From a virus, in the IMG/VR virus record IMGVR_UViG_3300037502_001157, positions 1 through 38,244 of that record: a stretch of DNA of 38,244 nucleotides; one strand, given 5' to 3'. Numbering within the stretch: position 1 is the first letter of the stretch; each line of letters begins with the position of its first letter. This document shows positions 22,324 to 28,539 of the stretch, one piece after another. The position numbers and the translations under genes were made by a program. A model generated the notes under the pieces. The model did no database searches. It was not told where the DNA came from and saw only the letters and a list, made by a program, of their open reading frames with translations.

Positions 22324-22950
22324 CTATGCAACGGCTCTTAAGGGCTCTTCAATCGGTGCTTCGGGCTTATAATCGATCCATAGGGGCTTTTTATAAGCAT
22401 TGAAGTCCGCTTTTGATCGATAAGGCATAATCACACCTAAAAAATTGGTGTTTTGAATATCGATCACACTTCCGCTATGCCCGTTATGCCCGATTGCAAT
22501 ATCGCAATTTTTAACATCATTTAAAATACAAGCGCATTTTTTAAACTGCATAAGAAAATCGGGATCAAATTGAGCGATTTCATTGTTTAATGATTCTGGG
22601 ATAACCTTGCGAAAATCTGGATATTTCCCATCAATCGCAGGCGCTTTAAAAGTATTATGTAGATAATTGATCTCGATCATGGGATTCAAATCTAAATCAA
22701 TTAAGCTTATATTCTTAATCACTTTAGAAGCTTGATCGATTAAAGTGCTGGGAATAACGTGCTCAATCGGTGCATCCGATTTTATTTCATCGTTATGATA
22801 AATACCCATTTTATGTCCATCGGTTGCGACAAAATAGGCGCCGTTCTGATTTATTTCAACGTAAACACCGTTAAGATAATAACGGATGTCTTTTTTTGCT
22901 GTTAAAACATTTAAAGCTTTTAAAATATTAAAATCTATTTGAAATTTCAT
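22324..22950 (-). CDS. Half-length DnaN-like sliding clamp
   Basis: A 208-residue protein. Residues about 22-52 read DIRYYLNGVYVEINQNGAYF, then VATDGHKMGIYH. This is the YLNG-V-x-x-E / ATDGHRL motif of the bacterial polymerase III beta clamp, domain 2. Later blocks PAIDGKYPDFRKVIP (about 117-131) and FLGVIMPYR also fit beta-clamp strands (compare EFPDxxxVIP and the terminal MPMR). Bacterial DnaN has about 370 residues in three domains; here there is room for about one and a half to two. It could trimerise instead of dimerise, or sequester host polymerase or repair factors. No phage polymerase is seen nearby. Confidence 0.7.
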   Translation of the reverse strand: MKFQIDFNILKALNVLTAKKDIRYYLNGVYVEINQNGAYFVATDGHKMGIYHNDEIKSDAPIEHVIPSTLIDQASKVIKNISLIDLDLNPMIEINYLHNTFKAPAIDGKYPDFRKVIPESLNNEIAQFDPDFLMQFKKCACILNDVKNCDIAIGHNGHSGSVIDIQNTNFLGVIMPYRSKADFNAYKKPLWIDYKPEAPIEEPLRAVA

Positions 22951-22977
22951 AATATTTACCCTTTTTAATTGTTAGAA
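22951..22977 (-). promoter_or_regulatory. CTAAC-AAAGGG leader upstream of the clamp-like gene
   Basis: On the minus strand: GATTCTAACAATTAAAAAGG, then GTAAATATT and ATG. A compact palindrome lies just upstream (22980-22994). Confidence 0.5.
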
Positions 22978-22979
22978 TC

Positions 22980-23023
22980 GGCTTAATTTAAGCCCTTAAA
23001 AGCGCTATTGCTAACGCTTTTAA
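22980..23023 (-). repeat. Palindrome plus hairpin between ArdA-like and clamp-like genes
   Basis: GGCTTAA-T-TTAAGCC (22980-22994) is a 7-bp palindrome with a one-base centre. TTAAAAGCG (22996-23004) and CGCTTTTAA (23015-23023) form a 9-bp stem with a ten-base loop. On the minus strand the order is stop codon of the ArdA-like gene, hairpin, palindrome, CTAAC leader, start codon, the same order as in the 22235-22323 spacer. Confidence 0.55.
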
Positions 23024-23031
23024 AGATTAAA

Positions 23032-23526
23032 CTAATAATTAGTAAAATAATAACCGCCTGCGCTGGAATGATCATACATTAAATCCCGTGCATATTTTCC
23101 TAAATCAAAATAGCATTGTAGGTGCTCTGGAATTGAATTTAGATCGCCTGTATTTTCCAGCATATTCCAAGCAAAATCTTCATCGTCTTTATAGCATCCG
23201 ATAAAAGAATCTTCCGCTTCATCAATCCCGCCTTCGAAACCAGCATCATGATAAGCTTGTAATAATTCCCGCTCATGCTCCGCTAAATTGATGAATTGAT
23301 CCCATAAATCAGGATTTAATCCTGATTCTGAATAATAAGATTCTGGGAAGTTTTCGAAGTCTTGAAACATAAGCTCTGGATCGGATTCATCCTTATGAAG
23401 CTCATTACAATGATCAATAAAATCATCATAGCTATTAAATTTTGATAGATCAATCCAAGCGCCTTCAATGCTTCCTGAATTGTATTTAGCATAAGTGCCA
23501 ACGTAAACTGAAGGATTATCATTCAT
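23032..23526 (-). CDS. ardA: ArdA-type antirestriction protein
   Basis: A 164-residue, very acidic protein. The ArdA pattern is visible: PSVYVGTYAKYNSGSIEGAW followed by IDLSKF (N-terminal domain), a central acidic region (QDFENFPESYYSESG), ELLQAYHDAGFEGGIDEAED, FIGCYKDDEDFAWNMLEN, and LGKYARDLMYDHSSAGGYYF at the C-terminus. ArdA proteins mimic B-form DNA by surface Asp/Glu and block type I restriction-modification enzymes. It lies early in the leftward arm, as expected for protection of incoming DNA. Length agrees with the family. Confidence 0.8.
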   Translation of the reverse strand: MNDNPSVYVGTYAKYNSGSIEGAWIDLSKFNSYDDFIDHCNELHKDESDPELMFQDFENFPESYYSESGLNPDLWDQFINLAEHERELLQAYHDAGFEGGIDEAEDSFIGCYKDDEDFAWNMLENTGDLNSIPEHLQCYFDLGKYARDLMYDHSSAGGYYFTNY

Positions 23527-23538
23527 TTTAAATTCCTT

Positions 23539-23622
23539 TTAATTAGATAAAATTAAGATTAGAAAACAATAAAAGCAAAATAAACACCATAAGAAAAGGA
23601 TGATATTTTTTAATAATTTCAT
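23539..23622 (-). CDS. Very small single-span membrane protein
   Basis: A 27-codon frame, MKLLKNIILFLWCLFCFYCF then LILILSN, almost entirely hydrophobic after Lys5. It starts two bases after the preceding gene with AGGA upstream and ends 12 bases before the ArdA-like start. Only its position and its clear membrane-span composition support it; such peptides occur in phage early regions. Confidence 0.4.
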   Translation of the reverse strand: MKLLKNIILFLWCLFCFYCFLILILSN

Positions 23623-23624
23623 AA

Positions 23625-23795
23625 TCAGTGCATCCTTTTATTTAATTGAATATCACAAGCTTTTAATACAGCATCATGAAATTCTGGTTTAGTTTCATAA
23701 GTAAAATAGATATTGTTTTCAAATTTGAATTGAATATCTTTTATTTGCTGGATTGAATAATTATCCAGCTTTTCTAAGATTGAATTTATATCCAT
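23625..23795 (-). CDS. Small hypothetical early protein
   Basis: A 56-residue protein, MDINSILEKLDNYSIQQIKD then IQFKFENNIYFTYETKPEFH. An N-terminal helix is followed by two beta strands. It starts two bases after the upstream stop with RBS aaggatc. Its stop is followed two bases later by the start of the tiny membrane protein. Function unknown. Confidence 0.55.
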   Translation of the reverse strand: MDINSILEKLDNYSIQQIKDIQFKFENNIYFTYETKPEFHDAVLKACDIQLNKRMH

Positions 23796-23797
23796 GA

Positions 23798-23965
23798 TTA
23801 TTGATCCTTATTTGGTAAATAATCATTTAATTCATATTTGATAAAAGAGCTTACTAAATAAGCAAGCTCTTCCTGATCTTCAAAACTTAATGAATCATCC
23901 TGATAAATTTTTTTACACTCTTTTTTTAAGAGCTCTTGTTTTTCTAAATTGTTTAATTTTTCCAT
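23798..23965 (-). CDS. Small hypothetical early protein
   Basis: A 55-residue, charged, helical protein: MEKLNNLEKQELLKKECKKI, then EDQEELAYLVSSFIKYELND. RBS aggtgg lies within the end of the upstream gene. Two-base spacing on both sides. Function unknown. Confidence 0.55.
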   Translation of the reverse strand: MEKLNNLEKQELLKKECKKIYQDDSLSFEDQEELAYLVSSFIKYELNDYLPNKDQ

Positions 23966-23967
23966 GA

Positions 23968-24150
23968 TTAAAATCCACCTAAATATTCATAATCTTCGAG
24001 CATGGAAACAAGACCATCAAAATCTTCTTCCGATCCGAGCATTGAAGCAATAGAAAATACAATAGATTTATCCAATCCAAAATCTTCTGATAAAGATATT
24101 AAATAGTCTTTTCTGGATTGATAGCCGTTTTCGATATAAATATTATTCAT
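23968..24150 (-). CDS. First gene of the leftward arm, small acidic protein
   Basis: A 60-residue acidic protein: IYIENGYQSRKDYLISLSED, DKSIVFSIASMLGSEEDFDG, ending LEDYEYLGGF. As the first gene after the divergent spacer it is expected to be the earliest made. It has a full leader with an upstream palindrome. No recognised family; its acidity and position suggest a host-interaction role. Confidence 0.6.
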   Translation of the reverse strand: MNNIYIENGYQSRKDYLISLSEDFGLDKSIVFSIASMLGSEEDFDGLVSMLEDYEYLGGF

Positions 24151-24176
24151 GATAAATACCCTTTTAAATGTTAGAA
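24151..24176 (-). promoter_or_regulatory. CTAAC-AAAGGG leader upstream of the first leftward gene
   Basis: On the minus strand: TTTTCTAACATTTAAAAGGG, then TATTTATC and ATG. A 9-bp perfect palindrome (24180-24198) lies directly upstream. Confidence 0.5.
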
Positions 24177-24179
24177 AAT

Positions 24180-24198
24180 AATCATATTTAATATGATT
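24180..24198. repeat. Perfect 9-bp palindrome upstream of the first leftward gene
   Basis: AATCATATT (24180-24188), one base, AATATGATT (24190-24198). Same position relative to the CTAAC leader as the palindromes at 22265-22284 and 22980-22994. Confidence 0.5.
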
Positions 24199-24255
24199 AA
24201 AATAAGATTAAATGATTATTAGATTATTATCAAGTGCTAAATGATATTTATTTTA

Positions 24256-24267
24256 AAGCTCTGGAAA
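24256..24267 (+). repeat. 12-bp direct repeat, copy 1
   Basis: AAGCTCTGGAAA, identical to 24603-24614. Both are preceded by a T/A-rich stretch. The two copies flank the AT-rich desert. Confidence 0.45.
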
Positions 24268-24602
24268 GTGATTAAATTTTAATCAATCGTTAAAAGCAAT
24301 ATCTATGCCAATTAGATTATATGATTATGCTTATTTTAATATATAAATATTTTAATTATTTTAATTAAGTATATTTATATTTATATATATATATATTTAT
24401 ATATATTTATATTATCTATTATGGGTTATTAAGATTTAGAAGGATGATAATTAAATCTTAACTTCCCGCTCTCGATGATAAATAAAATTTATCAATCTAA
24501 ACTATGGGTAATTAATGTATTAAGGTTATTTAAATATTTATATTATTAAAATCTAAATTGGTTATTTGGGTATTTATTAAGATTGTAATGACTAGAATAT
24601 TT

Positions 24603-24614
24603 AAGCTCTGGAAA
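24603..24614 (+). repeat. 12-bp direct repeat, copy 2
   Basis: AAGCTCTGGAAA, identical to 24256-24267. Lies just before the GC-rich patch and the rightward promoter. Confidence 0.45.
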
Positions 24615-24623
24615 CTCAAATGG

Positions 24624-24667
24624 ACATGACCCCCTTAGTGTGCGAGACCTATTCCCAGCACCCCCCA
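24624..24667 (+). other. GC-rich patch in the AT-rich spacer, candidate packaging site
   Basis: About 44 bases rich in C (CATGACCCCCTTAGTGTGCG ... CCCAGCACCCCCC) in a spacer that is otherwise nearly all A/T. No gene is found. It lies just upstream of the promoter of the terminase operon, a usual place for cos or pac sites. No symmetric cleavage site is evident, so this remains a guess. Confidence 0.35.
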
Positions 24668-24700
24668 TAAAAAAATTCATGTTTTTATCTTAAATACATC

Positions 24701-24730
24701 TTGTATTTCTTAATTTGGTTAGGCTATAAT
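24701..24730 (+). promoter_or_regulatory. Sigma70-type promoter of the rightward arm
   Basis: -35 TTGTAT (24701-24706), 18 bases, -10 TATAAT (24725-24730, perfect), 31 bases before the first rightward ATG, which has an AGGAG RBS. Expected to start transcription of the packaging and head genes using host RNA polymerase, in keeping with the lack of a phage polymerase. Confidence 0.65.
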
Positions 24731-24761
24731 GATTAATAGCTATATTGATTAGGAGCTTAGA

Positions 24762-24986
24762 ATGGAATTAAGTAAGTTAGAACTCACTAGAAACTATCCA
24801 GTCCCACAAATGAGAGTGAAGAATGTTTATCCGTACAAAGAGATGGTTGTGGGTGATAGTTTTTTAGTGCCTGGTGCTAAGTTACAGATTGTGTGTAATA
24901 ACAATTGGAGGGTAGGGAAGAAGTTAGGGATGGTATTCTCTGCTCGTAAAGAGGGTGATGGTGTGCGTGTATGGAGGGTTGTCTAA
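24762..24986 (+). CDS. Small conserved phage protein, DUF7303-like
   Basis: A 74-residue basic protein: YPYKEMVVGDSFLVPGAKLQ in the centre and GKKLGMVFSARKEGDGVRVW near the end. The pattern Y-P-x-x-x-M-x-V-G-D-S-F-x-V-P followed by R-x-G-K-K-x-G-x-x-F-x-x-R marks a common phage family with unknown function, often in early or packaging regions. It is the first gene after the rightward promoter. The next start overlaps its stop. Confidence 0.7.
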   Translation: MELSKLELTRNYPVPQMRVKNVYPYKEMVVGDSFLVPGAKLQIVCNNNWRVGKKLGMVFSARKEGDGVRVWRVV

Positions 24987-25150
24987 TGAATGAAGAGATG
25001 ATGAATATGATTGACAGCATTGATCGTAAACTAGAACCTATGACTGATGAACAAATCATAAAGATATGGGAAAACCACCAAGGGGATACTAGACTTTCGA
25101 TATTGGCTTTTGCAAGAGCCATAGAAAAAGAACATGGTATCCAACTCTGA
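24986..25150 (+). CDS. Small hypothetical protein
   Basis: A 54-residue protein starting MNEEMMNMIDSIDRKLEPMT, then helical (DEQIIKIWENHQGDTRLSIL). It starts on the last base of the preceding stop codon and overlaps the next gene by 17 bases. Continuous overlap on both sides supports it as a real gene. It could be a small packaging or regulatory protein; no family recognised. Confidence 0.6.
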   Translation: MNEEMMNMIDSIDRKLEPMTDEQIIKIWENHQGDTRLSILAFARAIEKEHGIQL

Positions 25151-25394
25151 CCAAGAGCATAAATGGGCAAGTGAGCTTAAGAGCTACCGAATACTTCTCA
25201 AGATGGAGATGTTAAGAGTATTGAATTGCAGCTCTAATGATGAGAAGAGACTACTAGCTAAAGAGTGGAAAGAGAAGTATAGTCAAATCTTCTACAAAGA
25301 ATTAGTCAATATGGCTAAAGACAGAAATGTAAGAGCTAAAGTGGCTAACTGGGATATAGACAACTTTGATAAGGACAAATTAAATGCCAAATGA
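25134..25394 (+). CDS. Small helical protein upstream of the terminase genes
   Basis: An 86-residue charged helical protein: DQEHKWASELKSYRILLKME, then DEKRLLAKEWKEKYSQIFYK. It overlaps genes on both sides. It lies in the place where a small terminase subunit is often encoded, but has no clear HTH motif. That role is only a possibility. Confidence 0.6.
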   Translation: MVSNSDQEHKWASELKSYRILLKMEMLRVLNCSSNDEKRLLAKEWKEKYSQIFYKELVNMAKDRNVRAKVANWDIDNFDKDKLNAK

Positions 25395-25935
25395 AAATGA
25401 TGATTTGATGATGGAACAATTAGGCATAGATCGTGGTTCCAAATTGTTTTCAAAAGCTGTAGAGGAATATCCTTACCTTGCTGACAAAGATATTGCTTAT
25501 ACATTTACACCAAGTAAAGATGATCGTTATTTAGAGTTCTATCCACCGGAAGAGGTGGGTACACCAGAATATCCAAGACCAGAAAGTTTACCTATAGGCA
25601 AAGTGGGTATCCAAGTATTTAATCCAAAGACTAGGACTATAGACATCTTAGGCGACTATGTAAGCCATTATGGTGTGGAGAATGATCCTAAGCTAAAGGA
25701 GATGTATGGTGCTTTTACACAAACTGTGCCTGAGGCTTTTATGCGTAACCGTTATCAAGAACATCAAAGAAAGTTTAATGAAGCAAGACCCTATGCTGAC
25801 TGGTATAAACAAACTGGTATGCCAGAATACTTTAGAGGTTATACATTCAATCAGTGGGAAAATGCAGATCAAATGTACACACCACAACAATTACAAATCT
25901 TAGATCAGATTAGACAATATCTAGGAATCAAATGA
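25384..25935 (+). CDS. Conserved phage protein upstream of terminase
   Basis: A 183-residue acidic protein with a conserved block FYPPEEVGTPEYPRPESLPI, then VGIQVFNPKTRTIDILGDYV SHY (split here), and a C-terminal block YADWYKQTGMPEYFRGYTFN followed by YTPQQLQILDQIRQYL. This family is regularly found directly before the large terminase gene in podovirus-like phages. Its function is not established; a virion or packaging role is likely. Its end overlaps the terminase start by four bases. Confidence 0.65.
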   Translation: MPNENDDLMMEQLGIDRGSKLFSKAVEEYPYLADKDIAYTFTPSKDDRYLEFYPPEEVGTPEYPRPESLPIGKVGIQVFNPKTRTIDILGDYVSHYGVENDPKLKEMYGAFTQTVPEAFMRNRYQEHQRKFNEARPYADWYKQTGMPEYFRGYTFNQWENADQMYTPQQLQILDQIRQYLGIK

Positions 25936-27689
25936 AATTTAATCTAAAGCAATTCTACGCTTTTTGTTCTCAGTTGAAGATTGAGACAAAAGAGCAAGGA
26001 TTGAGAAACATGGATACCTTGCTAGGTACCCAGACCTATGTCATGGATGAGATTGCTAAAGGACTAGAGAATGATATTCATTTCTTTGTCATCCTTAAAG
26101 GCAGACAGTTGGGTATCACGACCATCTCTTTGGCACTTGATCTTTATTGGCAATTTACACATCCTGGTTGGCAAGGCACCCTAGTTTCTGATACTGAAGA
26201 GAATAGAGATATGTTTAGGTCAACGCTTGCTATGTATATGGATGGGTTACCTAAAGAGTACAAGATTCCATTGGTGGCTCATAATCGAAATCAATTAGTC
26301 CTACAAAACCGTTCTCGTGTGTTCTATCAGATTGCTGGTAATAAATCTCGTCTTGGTCAAGGTAAAGCCATTACTTATTTGCATGGTACAGAGACTGCCT
26401 CATGGGGTAACGAGGAAGGTCTAGCATCCTTGATTGCCTCTTTAGCTGAAAACAATCCTGAGCGTTTGTATATGTTTGAAAGTACAGCTCAAGGATTTAA
26501 TATGTTTCATGATATGTATGTCACTGCTAAACGAGCTAAAACACAGAGGGCTATTTTCTGTGGTTGGTGGCGTAATCAATTTTATTCAATTCCAGCAGAG
26601 AGTGATATTTACAAAGTTTACTGGGATGGGAAGCTCACCACTGAGGAAAAAGAGTGGACAAAAGATATTAAGAAACTCTATGACGTAGAAATCAACTCAA
26701 GACAAATGGCATGGTGGCGTTGGAAGCTTTATGAAGGTATCAAGGATGATGCACTCATGTACCAAGAGTTTCCGCCTACAGAAGATTATGCTTTTGTCAT
26801 GACAGGAACCAGTTATTTTTCTAATGCGAGGTGTACGGATGCTGCTAAGATTTCTAAAAAGCTTACTTATGAAAGTTATCGTTATTCTATGGGAGCTAAC
26901 TTCCAAGATACGGAAGTGCTTAAATCAACCGAAAGGTTGGGTGTGCTCAAGGTTTGGGAAGAGCCAGTGGATACGGCTTATTATGTTATTGGTGCTGATC
27001 CCGCTTATGGTAGTTCTGATTGGGCTGACCGTTTTTGCATACAAGTCTTTAGAGCTTATGCTGACGGTTTGGAACAAGTGGCTGAGTTTGCTACGTCTGA
27101 ATTAAATACCTATCAATTTGCATGGGTGATTGCCCACCTTGCAGGTGCTTACAAAAACTCCACTTTAAACTTAGAGGTCAATGGTCCAGGACAGGCTGTC
27201 ATTAATGAGTTGCGAAATCTAAAGAGACAAGCAGCTTCTATGGGAGGGGCTATAGGTGCTGATTTAATGAATGTCTATGGCTCTATGCAAAACTATATCT
27301 GGAGACGTAATGATACTTTGGGTGGTATGAGTAACTCCATTGGATGGCTTACAACATCAGCTACAAAAGAACGTATGCTTTCCTACATGAAAGATTATTT
27401 TGAGCGTGGCATGATGGATATATTTTCTATGGAACTCATTGAAGAGATGAAAACCATTGTGCGTGATGGTGGTTCTATTATGGCAAGTGGTCGCAACAAA
27501 GATGACCGTGTGATTGCATCAGCGTTAGCGGTGGCTGCATTTGCTGAACAAGTACAACCTAGATTAATTGCACAGAAGGTGACACGCCAAGTATCCCGTG
27601 TACAAGATGATTACACTGCAGAACAAATTGCCGTAGGTCGTAATGTATCTGATTACCTAAAACGTATAGGAGTATATGGACATCGATGA
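25932..27689 (+). CDS. terL: Terminase large subunit
   Basis: A 585-residue packaging motor. The ATPase half has a Walker A-like loop KGRQLGITT (residues 56-64), a Walker B-like strand with catalytic Glu region in ITYLHGTETASWG (about 147-159) and a coupling-type motif FESTAQG (about 182-188). The RNase H-like nuclease half shows Asp356 in VIGADPAYG, Glu415 in LEVNGPGQ and Asp524-Asp525 in KDDRVIASALA, the three acidic metal sites. Length and order are typical. It translocates DNA into the prohead through the portal and cuts concatemers. Confidence 0.9.
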   Translation: MKFNLKQFYAFCSQLKIETKEQGLRNMDTLLGTQTYVMDEIAKGLENDIHFFVILKGRQLGITTISLALDLYWQFTHPGWQGTLVSDTEENRDMFRSTLAMYMDGLPKEYKIPLVAHNRNQLVLQNRSRVFYQIAGNKSRLGQGKAITYLHGTETASWGNEEGLASLIASLAENNPERLYMFESTAQGFNMFHDMYVTAKRAKTQRAIFCGWWRNQFYSIPAESDIYKVYWDGKLTTEEKEWTKDIKKLYDVEINSRQMAWWRWKLYEGIKDDALMYQEFPPTEDYAFVMTGTSYFSNARCTDAAKISKKLTYESYRYSMGANFQDTEVLKSTERLGVLKVWEEPVDTAYYVIGADPAYGSSDWADRFCIQVFRAYADGLEQVAEFATSELNTYQFAWVIAHLAGAYKNSTLNLEVNGPGQAVINELRNLKRQAASMGGAIGADLMNVYGSMQNYIWRRNDTLGGMSNSIGWLTTSATKERMLSYMKDYFERGMMDIFSMELIEEMKTIVRDGGSIMASGRNKDDRVIASALAVAAFAEQVQPRLIAQKVTRQVSRVQDDYTAEQIAVGRNVSDYLKRIGVYGHR

Positions 27690-28084
27690 GAGTAGAAGTG
27701 ATCCCTAGACGTGAATTACATAGAATTATCAAACAATTCTTAAATGATTTAAACCGTGGCATCTCTGTTCAACTTTTTGCGGAGCTTTGTGGCTTATCAG
27801 ATAAAACTTTACAGACGACTTTTATCTATGACACTACACCTTTGACAGAGTTTGTGCAAAGACGAGTGTCCAAAGGCTATCAATCTTGGCTTAATGGTGA
27901 AGTCGCTGTGATGCAAAACATAGACAAGACACGATTTGTGGACTATAGACGTGTACCTAAACCACGTTTTGGTAGAAAGTATGGGTTAAAAGTCGAGAAT
28001 GGAAAGATTAAAATGGATATAGGCGTTAGAAATAAAGCTGATTATTCATTTGTAACACTAGATAAACAACTTGAAAGGGGATAA
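27686..28084 (+). CDS. Conserved phage protein, possible HTH
   Basis: A 132-residue basic protein overlapping terL by four bases. Residues about 25-65 (GISVQLFAELCGLSDKTLQT, then VQRRVSKGYQSWLNGEVAVM) look like a helix-turn-helix with two recognition-type helices. The C-terminus is basic (KPRFGRKYGLK). It may be a DNA-binding packaging or regulatory factor. No named family. Confidence 0.6.
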   Translation: MRVEVIPRRELHRIIKQFLNDLNRGISVQLFAELCGLSDKTLQTTFIYDTTPLTEFVQRRVSKGYQSWLNGEVAVMQNIDKTRFVDYRRVPKPRFGRKYGLKVENGKIKMDIGVRNKADYSFVTLDKQLERG

Positions 28085-28086
28085 AA

Positions 28087-28539
28087 ATGGCAGTATTGCA
28101 TGATTACAAGTGTAGTGAGCATGGGTTTTTTGAAGGATTTGAGCCTACTTGCCCACATGGATGTACAGAAAATGTAATGACAGTGTTCTTACAGGCACCT
28201 GGTCTTAAATCAGATGCTACTAAAAAGAACGATAAAACGCTTGACAACCTAGCTAGTGACTTTAAAATGAGTGACATAAAGTCCACCCGTGAGGGAGAAA
28301 CTCAAGGTAATTACTTAACTCGCAACAATGCACCACCTCCAAGAGAAGCAAGACCTGGAGATGCAGTGATGTGGGGTAATGCTGGACAATATAACTTGCA
28401 AAGTGTCATGAGTGGTAACGCTGTAAGACCAGTAAGAGATGAAGCAGTAGGATTTAGACCGCATGATGCAGGAAACTTGACTGGACCTAAGGCTGCAAGC
28501 TATATACAAGACCATGAAAACTTAAAAGTGGATAAATAA
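28087..28539 (+). CDS. Conserved phage protein with N-terminal Cys motif
   Basis: A 150-residue protein. The N-terminus (LHDYKCSEHGFFEGFEPTCP, then HGC) has three Cys and several His in a zinc-ribbon-like spacing similar to FmdB-type ribbons. The rest is polar and likely disordered (NAPPPREARPGDAVMWGNAG). It is preceded by an AAAGGGGATA leader and followed by the portal gene with a one-base overlap. Role unknown; a portal-associated virion protein is likely. Confidence 0.65.
   Translation: MAVLHDYKCSEHGFFEGFEPTCPHGCTENVMTVFLQAPGLKSDATKKNDKTLDNLASDFKMSDIKSTREGETQGNYLTRNNAPPPREARPGDAVMWGNAGQYNLQSVMSGNAVRPVRDEAVGFRPHDAGNLTGPKAASYIQDHENLKVDK

Larger units (their letters stand above)
24151..24761. 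other. Divergent AT-rich intergenic control region
   Basis: About 610 bases without a gene, between the two divergent arms. It contains a leader and palindrome for the leftward arm, a near-pure A/T tract (about 24335-24415), three similar GGGTTATTAA / GGGTAATTAA / GGGTATTTATTAA words (about 24423, 24505, 24566), inverted repeats at 24429-24461 (10-bp arms) and 24476-24494 (8-bp arms), a 12-bp direct repeat, a GC-rich patch (24624-24667) and a promoter (24701-24730). It probably holds the early leftward promoter, the late rightward promoter and perhaps the packaging site. The leftward promoter was not found with confidence. Confidence 0.6.
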
